Below are positions 1 to 6,507 of a stretch of 9,732 nt of DNA, in pieces (within the stretch, counting starts at the first letter, position 1; the number at the start of each line of letters is the position of its first letter). The DNA is from Clostridia bacterium. Lineage in GTDB: Bacteria; Bacillota_A; Clostridia; Christensenellales; Aristaeellaceae. The notes beneath the pieces were generated by a model. The model had not been told where the DNA came from, ran no database searches, and was given only the letters and a program-made list of their open reading frames with translations. Location of the stretch: the NCBI GenBank assembly GCA_017399225.1, contig JAFQEB010000011.1, positions 1 through 9,732 on the forward strand, in the 5' to 3' direction. The position numbers were made by a program, and so were the translations under genes.

Positions 1-24
1 AAAAGCAGCCCCCGAGTAGGGGGC
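1..24 (-). terminator. Candidate intrinsic terminator, leftward
   Basis: Read on the minus strand, a perfect 6-bp GC-only stem (GCCCCC/GGGGGC, 5-base loop, 8-24) is followed by TG-C-TTTT at the window edge. The T-run is short and interrupted and the sequence beyond is not available. It lies about 115 bases beyond the acetyltransferase stop, so it may instead belong to the element suggested by the neighbouring hairpins. Confidence 0.35.
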
Positions 25-113
25 CGCCCGTGGTAACTTTGCGGTTGTCAGACTGTTCAGTGCCCTCTTTAGAGGGCGACCGCAAGTGATAAGCCCTTAT
101 AGGGCTTGGTCAA

Positions 114-134
114 ACCACCCGTTCAACGGGTGGT
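114..134 (-). terminator. Palindromic hairpin just past the acetyltransferase stop
   Basis: This is a 21-base inverted repeat with 10-bp arms (ACCACCCGTT/AACGGGTGGT) around a single base. It starts 6 bases after the leftward TAA stop at 141-143. On the minus strand it is followed by TTGACC, a poor T-tract, so it could slow transcription or stabilise the mRNA 3' end rather than terminate cleanly. It may equally be the outermost hairpin of an insertion element. Confidence 0.4.
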
Positions 135-140
135 CATGAC

Positions 141-788
141 TTATGCGGTTTCGTCGGTCTTGCGGCCGTGGAGCTTCTGCCAGTCACGGCGGAGGATGCC
201 CCACATCTCCACGTCCTGGAATTCGCCTTTGTTGTAGATCCTGCGGCGCAGATGTCCCTCGTGGGTCATGCCGCATTTTTCCATCACGCGGCCGCTGGAG
301 GGGTTGGCGGAAAAGTGCTGCGCCTCCACCCGGTGGAGCTTCAGCGTTTCAAATACCTCCCGCAGCACGGCCTCCAGCGCCTCGGTCATCAGCCCGCGGT
401 TCCAGTGGCTGCGCGCCAGGCTGTAGCCGATCTCGACCGTACTGTTTTCCGGGCTGAAGCTCATGAAGCCGATGGTGCCGATGGCCTTGCCGCTCTCCCT
501 GTCCACCAGGCACCAGCTGGAGGGTTCCCCCAGGCGGTACTGCTGCAGCATGAAGCGGATATAAGCCTTGGTATCCCATACGGAGCGATGGGCCGACCAC
601 AGGACGTGCCGCGCCACCTCCGGATCCTTGGAGTAGGCGTAGAGGTCGGGGGCGTCCCGGAGGGTCATGCGGCGCAGGATCAGCCGCGGCGTTTCGATCA
701 CCGGCAGGCGGGAGAAATACTCCTGGGGCGTTCCCGGGGCGGCGGGCGTCATCAGCCGGGAAAGCCAGGAGCGCTTGGGTTCAGACAT
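141..788 (-). CDS. GNAT-family N-acetyltransferase, RimJ/RimL-like
   Basis: This 215-residue protein is a probable cytoplasmic acetyl-CoA-dependent N-acetyltransferase of the Acetyltransf_3 (RimJ/RimL) branch. The domain opens with the characteristic ETPRLILR at residues 32-39. The acetyl-CoA loop region is HWNRGLMTEAL (about 128-138, with the R-G core at 131-132), preceded by the EIGYSL strand at 119-124. The C-terminal signature N-P-S-S-x-R-V-M-E-K-x-G-M sits at about 162-174. About 30 residues precede the usual domain start; this extension is unassigned. RimJ and RimL acetylate ribosomal protein N-termini, but paralogues use many substrates, so the substrate is not predictable here. The ATG at 786-788 has GGAGGAG about 7 bases upstream, and it overlaps the end of the preceding small gene (stop at 781-783), so the two are probably translationally coupled. 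Confidence 0.9.
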   Translation of the reverse strand: MSEPKRSWLSRLMTPAAPGTPQEYFSRLPVIETPRLILRRMTLRDAPDLYAYSKDPEVARHVLWSAHRSVWDTKAYIRFMLQQYRLGEPSSWCLVDRESGKAIGTIGFMSFSPENSTVEIGYSLARSHWNRGLMTEALEAVLREVFETLKLHRVEAQHFSANPSSGRVMEKCGMTHEGHLRRRIYNKGEFQDVEMWGILRRDWQKLHGRKTDETA

Positions 789-957
789 GGGGCAGCTCCT
801 CCCGCAGCGCGATCAGCGAATCCCCCGGCAGCTGGGGCAGGGCAAGGTCGTTGTGCATACTGCCGTAGACCATCAGAAAGACGCCGATGGCGATCATGAG
901 CAGCATCAGCACGATAAAGAGGACAAAGCCCCAGGAGACGCGTTTGCGTTTGGCCAT
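781..957 (-). CDS. Small single-pass membrane protein, 58 residues
   Basis: This short gene encodes a basic N-terminus (MAKRKRVS), a strongly hydrophobic stretch at about residues 9-31 (from WGFVLF to FLMVYG), and a short acidic or polar tail ending in LREELPHV. The layout predicts a single membrane span with the N-terminus inside and about 27 residues outside. It has no recognisable family. Support for it being real comes from an ATG with an AGAAGGGGG ribosome binding site about 7 bases upstream, sensible membrane-protein composition, and a TGA stop (781-783) that overlaps the acetyltransferase ATG (786-788) by 8 bases in a coupled arrangement. It could also be a cleaved secreted peptide, but there is no clear signal-peptidase site. 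Confidence 0.72.
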   Translation of the reverse strand: MAKRKRVSWGFVLFIVLMLLMIAIGVFLMVYGSMHNDLALPQLPGDSLIALREELPHV

Positions 958-1048
958 GAATGAGCCCCCTTCTGGAAAAATGTCGTGCGAAAAACAAAAA
1001 TGAAATATTTTCGAAATATTTTTATGCTGTGGGAAGAATCGGCGCTTC
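958..1048 (-). promoter_or_regulatory. AT-rich spacer between Nudix gene and small membrane gene
   Basis: The 91-base gap contains a sharply AT-rich block (about 985-1024) in otherwise GC-rich DNA. It includes a near-tandem pair of AAATATTTT around a central CG (about 1003-1023). This could be a promoter or a regulator site for the leftward 58-residue gene and acetyltransferase. However, no convincing TTGACA/TATAAT pair is present, and there is no clear terminator after the Nudix gene, so read-through from upstream is equally possible. Confidence 0.3.
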
Positions 1049-1615
1049 TCAGTCGTTCTTATGTGCGAGGGCGTTCATCTTGGTGAAAGCCATCATGATG
1101 CCCAGCGCGGTCTTGCCGTCGCGGAAGGTGCCGTCCATGACCCTGGCGGCGGCCTCCTTCAGCGGCATACGGGTGGTGGCGACGAACTCGTCCTCATCCG
1201 GGTGCGTTTCGCCGGGGCGCAGGCCCGTGGCCAGGTAAAGGTGGATGCGCTCGTTGCAGAAGCCGGGCGTGGTCTCCAGCACGGTCAGCTTCTCCCAGTG
1301 GTCGGCGACAAAGCCGGTCTCCTCGGAGAGCTCACGCTTGGCGCACTCAAAGGGATCCTCATCGGCGCTGTCCAGCTTGCCTGCGGGGATCTCAAGGGTC
1401 ACGCGGTGCATGGGGGCGCGGTACTGGTGGACGAGGATGATGCTTTCCTCCTCATCCAGCGCGACGACGGCGGATGCGCCGGGGTGGCAGGCGACCTCCC
1501 GCAGGGCGATGCGGCCGTTGGGAAGCTCTACGTTCCAGTGCTCCAGGCGGATGATCTTGCCGTCAAAGACGACCTTGCCGTCGATATACTTTTCAACCAG
1601 GTTCTGCTCGTTCAT
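1049..1615 (-). CDS. nudF: Nudix hydrolase, ADP-ribose pyrophosphatase type
   Basis: This 188-residue cytoplasmic hydrolase probably cleaves ADP-ribose (or a related nucleoside diphosphate sugar) to AMP and ribose 5-phosphate, a house-cleaning reaction. The Nudix box lies at residues 79-102: G79, then E86, R94-E95, E98-E99 and G101, the metal-binding helix. Six residues separate the first Gly from Glu, against five in the strict consensus; my recollection is that similar one-residue-longer loops occur in clostridial homologues. The EIPAGKL lead-in (75-81) and the downstream TPGFCNERIHLYLA (about 116-129) are typical of the ADPRase/NudF subfamily. Length fits the family (about 180-210). The ATG at 1613-1615 has a perfect AGGAGG (1622-1627 on the plus strand) 6 bases upstream. 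It is the first gene of the leftward group and is divergent from the large surface-protein gene. The symbol is assigned by subfamily only; substrate specificity is inferred. Confidence 0.9.
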   Translation of the reverse strand: MNEQNLVEKYIDGKVVFDGKIIRLEHWNVELPNGRIALREVACHPGASAVVALDEEESIILVHQYRAPMHRVTLEIPAGKLDSADEDPFECAKRELSEETGFVADHWEKLTVLETTPGFCNERIHLYLATGLRPGETHPDEDEFVATTRMPLKEAAARVMDGTFRDGKTALGIMMAFTKMNALAHKND

Positions 1616-1673
1616 GCTGCGCCTCCTGCATATGTATGGTGTAAGGGGAATAAGTCATGAGAGCATTTCGACA

Positions 1674-1686
1674 TTCCGCAGCGGAA
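1674..1686. promoter_or_regulatory. Perfect inverted repeat in the divergent intergenic region
   Basis: TTCCGC-A-GCGGAA is a perfect palindrome with a 1-base centre. It lies between the two divergent genes, about 40 bases upstream of the rightward -35 box and about 60 bases upstream of the Nudix start. An outer ATTTCG/CGAAAT pair (1665-1670 and 1701-1706) surrounds it. The position fits a regulator-binding site acting on one or both genes, but a chance GC-rich palindrome is possible. Confidence 0.3.
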
Positions 1687-1725
1687 ATCCTGCAAGGCGG
1701 CGAAATCCGGCCGGGGCCGTATTCG

Positions 1726-1753
1726 TTGACAAAGCAGGCCGCTGCGATATAAT
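1726..1753 (+). promoter_or_regulatory. Sigma-A promoter of the large surface-protein gene
   Basis: The -35 is TTGACA (1726-1731) and the -10 is TATAAT (1748-1753). Both are perfect matches, with a 16-base spacer. Transcription should begin near 1760, giving a leader of about 38 bases before the ATG at 1798. This predicts strong constitutive-type expression unless a repressor or activator acts upstream. Confidence 0.88.
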
Positions 1754-1782
1754 AGATGATGAATCCCTATTTTTCTTATTCT

Positions 1783-1800
1783 AAGGAGGGAATCGCCATG
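1783..1800 (+). promoter_or_regulatory. Ribosome binding site that sets the start of the surface-protein gene
   Basis: AAGGAGGG (1783-1790) lies 7 bases before ATG 1798-1800. An in-frame ATG at 1756 would start at about the transcription start and has no ribosome binding site. Its extra 14 residues would also bury the signal peptide. The start is therefore placed at 1798; the adjacent ATG at 1801 is a possible alternative. Confidence 0.85.
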
Positions 1801-4800
1801 ATGAAATCTGGCGCAACACAGCTTCGCCGCCTGACGGCCCTCGTGCTGACCCTGGCGCTGCTGCTGACTGCCTGGGCCGTGCCGGCCCTGGCGCTGGAGG
1901 GCTGGGATGACCTGACCCTCAGCGTCACCTGGACGGACGCCGCAGGCAATGTGTGGACTGTGCCTGCGTGGAACGTGCCGGAGGATCAGGTGACCCATGG
2001 CTATTGGGTCACGCTGGATCCGCAGGCGCTCAACACGGTGCTGACCGTGAATATCACGCACCCGGACCCGGGGTATCAGTTCTTCACCATGAACGGAGAT
2101 ATGACCCTGCAGTGGCCCGAGAGCGAGAATGCGCTGGATCTGCATGATGATTATGCCCAGTACATCGGCCATTACTACAACGGCGTGATGTCCACGCAGA
2201 TGTCCGAGTATATCAGGCTCTACGTCTCCACCCAGCAGCCGCCCTTCGAGGTGGATGAGCTTTTTGAGGCGATCCCCGGCGGCGCGCAGCAGATGCAGCC
2301 GTCTTCTCCCGCCCAGGCGGTGATCCCCGTGTACTACAAGCACGAGGATGGCCGGACGCTGGACATGCAGGAGGTCACTCTGCCGGAGGGCGTGCATACC
2401 CTGTGGCCGGAGAGCACCCGCGTGGCCGGACTTGAGCTGGCGGGCGAGGTTTCCTGGACGGTGACGGTCTATCCCGGCGGCTACAGCGACGTTCCCAGCG
2501 TCACCTTCCTGTATCGGGACGTGTACGTTGCCCCTGTGCAGGCCGTGCTGGATGTGTACTATATCCACGAAAACGGGATGCTGCTGGATCAGCAGCAGAA
2601 GACCCTGCCGGAGGGCTCCCACACCATTTGGCCGGAGAGCACCCGCGTGGCCGGCTATGAGCTGGCAGGGGACAGCGCTGTGCAGGTGAATGTGTATGCC
2701 GATGGTCAGACCGATCTGGCCAGCGTCACCTTCCTGTACCGGGATGTGTACGTCGCCCCTGCGGAGGCGGTCGTGCCCGTGTACTACTATCACGAGAACG
2801 GCCAGCTGTTGGATCAGGATGAGCTGACCCTGGCGCACGGCGATCATACCGTCGTGCCGGAAAGCAGCCGGGTGAACGGCCTGGAGCTGATCAGCGAGGA
2901 CGCGGTCGTCGTGCGGGTGGACGGAAACGGCAACCCCAGCGTGGTCAACGTCGTATTCCTGTACAAGGATCCCTACACGGCCCCTGTGACGGGTGAAGCG
3001 ACGGTCATCTACCTGATGGAGGACGGCACGGTGCTTGACCAGCAGGTGATCACCCTGACGGCGGGCGAGAACACCGTGTGGCCCGAAAGCCGTAAGGTGG
3101 GCGGCCTGGAGCTGGCCAGCGACGCATCCGTCCGCGTTTATGTGGATGGCGGCGGCGCTGCAAGCCCCAACCCCGTGCTTTTCACCTATCGCACCCCTGC
3201 GAAGCAGCAGGCGGAGATCACCGTTTACTACTTCGATACCATGGGGAATGAGATCGCCTCCAGCCAGACGCTGAAGCTGCCGGAGGGCGAGCATCGGATC
3301 AAGGCCGAGCCCTTTGACCTGCCCCGGGGGTACGAGCTGATCTCTGATGCGGTGCTGGATGTGAAGGTGTTCGCCAACGGCACCTACAGCCCCGAAGAGG
3401 TATCCTTCTGGTACCGCCCGGTGCAGGCAGAGATCGTGGAACCCGTACTTCCTGTGGAGCCCGTGCTTCCTGTGGAGCCGGTGCAGCCTGTGGAGCCGGT
3501 GCAGCCTGTGGAGCCGGTGCTTCCTGTTGAGCCTGTACTTCCTGTGGAGCCCGTGCAGCCCGTGAAGAAGGCCAGCGTTACGGTGCGGTTCCTTGATTCC
3601 CGCGGCCGCAGCATCGCAGCGGACAAGGTGCTGAGCCTTGGCGACGGCACCCATCAGATCAGCCCCGACCCGGCGGACATTCCCGCGGGCTACGAGCTGT
3701 TCCCCGGCACGGAAAGCGTTGCGACGGTGCTGGTGGACAACGGCCGGGCCAATCAGAGCTATGTGAACTTCTACTTTGCCGAAAAGGTGCAGGCCCCTGC
3801 CGTGCATGAGGTGAAGGTCTATTACTACGATACCATGGGCAAGGAGATCGCTCCTGCCCAGACCCTGTATCTGGAGACGGGCGCGCATCAGATCAAGGCG
3901 CAGCCTGCGGGCCTGCCGGCGGGCTACGAGCTGGCCTCGGACGCCGCGTTCGTGCTGAATATTGGCAGCGACGGCTCCCTGGATCGCCCGGCGGAGGACG
4001 TGGGCTTCTGGTACAGCCCCGTGCAGACCGCCCCCAAGTCTGCGGTGATCACCGTGCAGTATGTGGATGTCAACGGCCGCATGATCTCCGGCCCCCACAG
4101 CTATGAGCTGACGGGCGGGCAGGATTACAGCATCACCCCGGACGCCGCCCTGGTTCCCGAGGCCTACGATACGGCGGACGTCGATCCTGTCCGCGTGAGC
4201 ATCACGGCGGACGGCATCGCCTCACCCTCCCGGGTCTCCTTCGTTCTGGGCCTGAAGGTGGATCATGCCAGGATCCCGGTAGGGGATATGATCGGGCGTT
4301 ACGGCCTGGTCAACGGCGTTGACGTGGCCTTCCGCACCGAGCCCAGCGCCAGCGGCGGCAACAAGACGGTCATCTTCCGTGCGAAGAAGGGCAGCTGCGT
4401 TTACATGGTGCAGTCCGAGTACAATGCCCGCGGCGAGGAATGGACGCAGGTCATCATTGACGGCCGCGAGGGCTATATGCAGACCAAATATATCAGTATG
4501 CTGACCCAGAAGGCCAGCGATGCGTATGCCCAGTCCGTCGGCGCGACGCCGGTTCCCACCCATACGCCCGTGCCCACCCCGACGCCGACTGAAGCCTTCG
4601 TTGAATACCTGACCCCTGCGCCCGCGACCACCGTGCCCTATGTGGGCTATGCGGTGACCAACAGCAGCACCGCCCTGCGCACCGGCATGAGCGCCGCGGA
4701 TTACACCATCATCAAGGGCATGGAGATCGGCGAGCTGGTGGTGGTCAAGAGCCAGCTGACGGATGTGTACACCGGGGAAACCTGGTCGGTCGTGCAGACG

Positions 4801-6237
4801 CTGTCCGGCCAGTCCGGCTATGTGCAGAACCGGGCGCTGCGCCAGGTCTCCGAGCAAGAAGCGGCCTGGTACATGCAGCTCTGGCAGCAGCAGAATGCCA
4901 CGGCCCAGCCCACCGAGGTGGTGACCAACACGCCCGAACCCATGCAGCTGCAGGGCTACGGCTACACGGTCGTGGACAATGTACCCTTCCGCATGATGGC
5001 CAGCGAGCAGAGCCGCATCATCGATAACCTCCGCTACCAGACGGTGGTGTACATCGCCGGTCAGACTTATGCCGGCGGCGTCGCCTGGCACAGCGTCGCG
5101 GTGGACGGCGAATGGGGCTACATCCGGGATGACCTTCTGCGCCTGATGACGGTTGCTGAAGAGAATGCCTATCTGGACAGCCTCTACGCCACCCCCACGC
5201 CCACACCGGCCACCACCAACCGCCCCTACAACGAGGAGGGCCTGTCCAGCTACGGCTATGTGGACAGCAGTTCCGTCAACTTCCGTGAGGGCGCGTCCAA
5301 GCAGGCCCGGAAGATCCGCGAGCTGAAGCGCTATGCCTTCTGCCTCGTGCTGGACACCGAGTATGCCGGCGGCGCGACCTGGTACAAGGTCAATTACAAC
5401 GGCGTGGAGGGCTACGTCCATGGCGATTACTTCCGCCAGATGACCATCCGCGAATTCAACGATTTCTACGGCAGCGATCTGTATTACCAGGGCATCCAGA
5501 ACAACCTCAGCTCCGGCAGTCAGGAAAACGCCGGCGATGCGGGCTATGACGGCCCCGGCGGCATCATTTCCGCTGAGGATCAGACGGTCAACAACTGGTA
5601 TGAGTCCGGCAATGAGATCCATGTCAGCTATGCGCCCTTCAATCCCGTGGCGACGATCGCGCCTATCAAGCCCAGCGGCACTCCGACCCTGGAGCCCCTG
5701 CCCGGCTTTGAGGCGACGGCGACGCCCACCGGCACGCCGGTCACCTCCGGCGGTATCGGCATGGGAGAGAGCAGCTCTGATCTGCCCCTGCCCGGTACGA
5801 CCGTATACTATCCCGCACCGGATCAGTCCTCCGATGGATCGGCGCTGGTGTGGATCATCGTCATCGCGCTGCTCCTGGTGGCTGGCGGCGGCGTGCTGGC
5901 CTTTGTGCAATATCAGCGTAAGCGCCGGCAGATCGCCATGCGCGCGGCCCAGCGGCGTGCACAGGCAGCCCGCAGCGCGGCCGGCGAGCGTCCCTATGCC
6001 CGTCAAAGCGGTATGCAGCAGCGTGCCCGCGAATATCCCCAGAAGTCGGCCTATGGTGCGCAGCAGTACTATAACAGCCGCAGCGCAGGCCCTGTGCAGG
6101 GGAGCAGCGCTGCCAACGGCGCCGAAAAGCCCTATGCACGTAATGAGCAGACGGCGCAGGAGGTAAAGCCTGCGGGCCGCAGGACTGCTTATCAGCAGGC
6201 GCTGGCAGAGCAGCAGAGCAGTAAAACGGAAAAGTAA
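1798..6237 (+). CDS. Secreted membrane-anchored surface protein with MucBP-like and SH3b modules
   Basis: This 1479-residue protein is probably a cell-surface adhesin or sensor. Residues 1-32 are a classical signal peptide (RR near the N-terminus, a hydrophobic core, and VPALA before LEG). Residues 33-172 form an unrecognised, probably beta-rich domain. Eight MucBP-like modules of about 70-78 residues follow, starting at about 174, 249, 324, 401, 472, 592, 670 and 749. Each opens with an xVxVYY-type strand and closes with an aromatic-rich VxFxY strand. A PV-rich hexapeptide linker (548-589) separates modules five and six. Four bacterial SH3 modules follow (about 835-902, 950-1016, 1053-1116 and 1152-1214), joined by Thr/Pro linkers. 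A low-complexity stalk then leads to a single transmembrane helix (about 1348-1370) and a 109-residue basic tail with two E-[RK]-P-Y-A-R motifs. There is no LPxTG motif, so anchoring is by membrane insertion, tail inside. MucBP domains are linked to mucin and host contact and SH3b domains to cell-wall binding, but this protein's ligand is unknown. It has its own promoter and terminator. Confidence 0.88.
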   Translation: MMKSGATQLRRLTALVLTLALLLTAWAVPALALEGWDDLTLSVTWTDAAGNVWTVPAWNVPEDQVTHGYWVTLDPQALNTVLTVNITHPDPGYQFFTMNGDMTLQWPESENALDLHDDYAQYIGHYYNGVMSTQMSEYIRLYVSTQQPPFEVDELFEAIPGGAQQMQPSSPAQAVIPVYYKHEDGRTLDMQEVTLPEGVHTLWPESTRVAGLELAGEVSWTVTVYPGGYSDVPSVTFLYRDVYVAPVQAVLDVYYIHENGMLLDQQQKTLPEGSHTIWPESTRVAGYELAGDSAVQVNVYADGQTDLASVTFLYRDVYVAPAEAVVPVYYYHENGQLLDQDELTLAHGDHTVVPESSRVNGLELISEDAVVVRVDGNGNPSVVNVVFLYKDPYTAPVTGEATVIYLMEDGTVLDQQVITLTAGENTVWPESRKVGGLELASDASVRVYVDGGGAASPNPVLFTYRTPAKQQAEITVYYFDTMGNEIASSQTLKLPEGEHRIKAEPFDLPRGYELISDAVLDVKVFANGTYSPEEVSFWYRPVQAEIVEPVLPVEPVLPVEPVQPVEPVQPVEPVLPVEPVLPVEPVQPVKKASVTVRFLDSRGRSIAADKVLSLGDGTHQISPDPADIPAGYELFPGTESVATVLVDNGRANQSYVNFYFAEKVQAPAVHEVKVYYYDTMGKEIAPAQTLYLETGAHQIKAQPAGLPAGYELASDAAFVLNIGSDGSLDRPAEDVGFWYSPVQTAPKSAVITVQYVDVNGRMISGPHSYELTGGQDYSITPDAALVPEAYDTADVDPVRVSITADGIASPSRVSFVLGLKVDHARIPVGDMIGRYGLVNGVDVAFRTEPSASGGNKTVIFRAKKGSCVYMVQSEYNARGEEWTQVIIDGREGYMQTKYISMLTQKASDAYAQSVGATPVPTHTPVPTPTPTEAFVEYLTPAPATTVPYVGYAVTNSSTALRTGMSAADYTIIKGMEIGELVVVKSQLTDVYTGETWSVVQTLSGQSGYVQNRALRQVSEQEAAWYMQLWQQQNATAQPTEVVTNTPEPMQLQGYGYTVVDNVPFRMMASEQSRIIDNLRYQTVVYIAGQTYAGGVAWHSVAVDGEWGYIRDDLLRLMTVAEENAYLDSLYATPTPTPATTNRPYNEEGLSSYGYVDSSSVNFREGASKQARKIRELKRYAFCLVLDTEYAGGATWYKVNYNGVEGYVHGDYFRQMTIREFNDFYGSDLYYQGIQNNLSSGSQENAGDAGYDGPGGIISAEDQTVNNWYESGNEIHVSYAPFNPVATIAPIKPSGTPTLEPLPGFEATATPTGTPVTSGGIGMGESSSDLPLPGTTVYYPAPDQSSDGSALVWIIVIALLLVAGGGVLAFVQYQRKRRQIAMRAAQRRAQAARSAAGERPYARQSGMQQRAREYPQKSAYGAQQYYNSRSAGPVQGSSAANGAEKPYARNEQTAQEVKPAGRRTAYQQALAEQQSSKTEK
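2317..3210 (+). repeat. Four tandem MucBP-like modules, the first pair recently duplicated
   Basis: These encode residues 174-471 as modules of 75, 75, 77 and 71 residues. The first two share a 26-base identical block (2404-2429 and 2629-2654), offset by exactly 225 bases, and near-identical ends encoding SVTFLYRDVYVAP. Modules three and four keep the G-x-x-L-D-x-x, PES and LEL positions but diverge in sequence. This suggests expansion by unequal recombination, with the first pair newest. The four later modules (residues 472-547 and 592-824) are a second, more divergent subtype with a GYEL motif. Confidence 0.8.
3439..3564 (+). repeat. Seven-copy 18-base tandem repeat, E-P-V-[LQ]-P-V linker
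   Basis: Seven in-frame 18-base units encode EPV-(L/Q)-PV hexapeptides in the order L, L, Q, Q, L, L, Q (residues 548-589). The units vary mainly at third positions and at the CTT/CAG codon. The stretch makes a stiff, extended, proline-rich spacer between MucBP-like modules five and six. Such an array is prone to copy-number change by slippage, which would lengthen or shorten the stalk without a frameshift. Confidence 0.95.
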
Positions 6238-6252
6238 ACACTCACAAAACAT

Positions 6253-6288
6253 ACCGGGTGAAGAAACGAAACCTTCACCCGGTTTTTT
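6253..6288 (+). terminator. Intrinsic terminator of the surface-protein gene
   Basis: This is an 11-bp perfect stem (ACCGGGTGAAG, 6253-6263, with CTTCACCCGGT, 6273-6283) and a 9-base A-rich loop. It is followed directly by a run of six T (6283-6288). It lies 15 bases after the TAA stop and separates this gene from the downstream operon. Confidence 0.95.
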
Positions 6289-6470
6289 GCTGCAAAATAA
6301 CGATGCAAGCAGACCGAGAGTCTGCATTGGAATATTGTTAATATTTACGAAAACGTTGCAAGCTGGTTTCGCGTAAAGTGAAAAGTCGGGTAAGGAAGAA
6401 ATGTGTGTGAAACCTGGACAAAAAACGCCTGAATTATAAAGGAAAAGTAAAGAAAAAGCAGTATTTTCCA
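6289..6470. promoter_or_regulatory. AT-rich intergenic stretch with inverted repeats
   Basis: No gene is supported here. The stretch holds a 6-bp hairpin GCAGAC/GTCTGC (6309-6325, loop CGAGA). It also holds an AATATT-GTT-AATATT repeat (6331-6345) and a bulged inverted repeat TTACGAAA / TTTCG-CG-TAA (6345-6376). A weak second promoter-like pair TGGACA (6415-6420) and TATAAA (6435-6440) has only a 14-base spacer. These may be binding sites upstream of the next operon, but nothing identifies a regulator. Confidence 0.35.
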
Positions 6471-6499
6471 TTGACTTTTTCTTCATTGTATGGCAAAAT
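6471..6499 (+). promoter_or_regulatory. Sigma-A-like promoter of the coiled-coil/signal peptidase/surface-protein operon
   Basis: The -35 is TTGACT (6471-6476) and the -10 is CAAAAT (6494-6499), with an ideal 17-base spacer inside an AT-rich stretch. The -35 matches consensus at 5 of 6 positions and the -10 at 4 of 6, so it is weaker than the promoter at 1726. Transcription would start near 6506, leaving a leader of about 100 bases. Confidence 0.6.
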
Positions 6500-6507
6500 A
6501 TATTCAA

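Larger units (their letters stand above)
1..134. mobile_element. Hairpin cluster, possible end of an IS200/IS605-type element
   Basis: No gene is visible in 1-140. The stretch is packed with perfect inverted repeats: 8-24 (6-bp arms GCCCCC/GGGGGC), 62-77 (7-bp arms, TT loop), 91-107 (7-bp arms, TAT loop) and 114-134 (10-bp arms, 1-base centre). A GCGGT/ACCGC pair (41-45 with 79-83) encloses the 62-77 hairpin, and 52-61 is a small ACTG-TT-CAGT hairpin. Closely spaced subterminal hairpins followed by structured non-coding DNA are typical of IS200/IS605 ends, and CCCTATAAGGG-type stems resemble ends I recall from gut Clostridia. If so, the transposase or tnpB lies left of the window. No transposase sequence is visible, so this is inference. 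Alternatives are a structured RNA, or simply stacked terminators for the leftward genes. Confidence 0.42.

Noticed and set aside
1756..1797. Upstream ATG giving a 14-residue longer surface protein
   Set aside because: It lies at the predicted transcription start with no ribosome binding site, and would put a non-signal segment before the signal peptide. AAGGAGGG supports the start at 1798.
1612..4098. 828-codon open frame on the minus strand opposite the MucBP-like gene
   Set aside because: It lies entirely antisense to a gene with promoter, ribosome binding site, signal peptide and clear domains. Its translation is low-complexity His/Leu/Arg-rich, its LHR runs simply mirror the 18-base repeats, and it has no recognisable domain. 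Long antisense frames are expected in GC-rich coding DNA.
2317..4269. CRISPR array or other regularly interspersed repeat
   Set aside because: All repeats here and at 7724-8827 are in-frame protein repeats with coding-type variation; there are no constant repeats with unique spacers.
5786..5812. LPLPGTT as a possible LPxTG-type sortase signal in the large surface protein
   Set aside because: The order is LPxPGT, not LPxTG. It is about 20 residues before the membrane helix and is followed by a long cytoplasmic tail, unlike a sortase signal.
6401..6439. 12-codon frame (MCVKPGQKTPEL) with an AAGGA just upstream, as a leader peptide
   Set aside because: It is too short for any coding evidence, lies before the predicted promoter of the operon, and has no attenuator structure after it.
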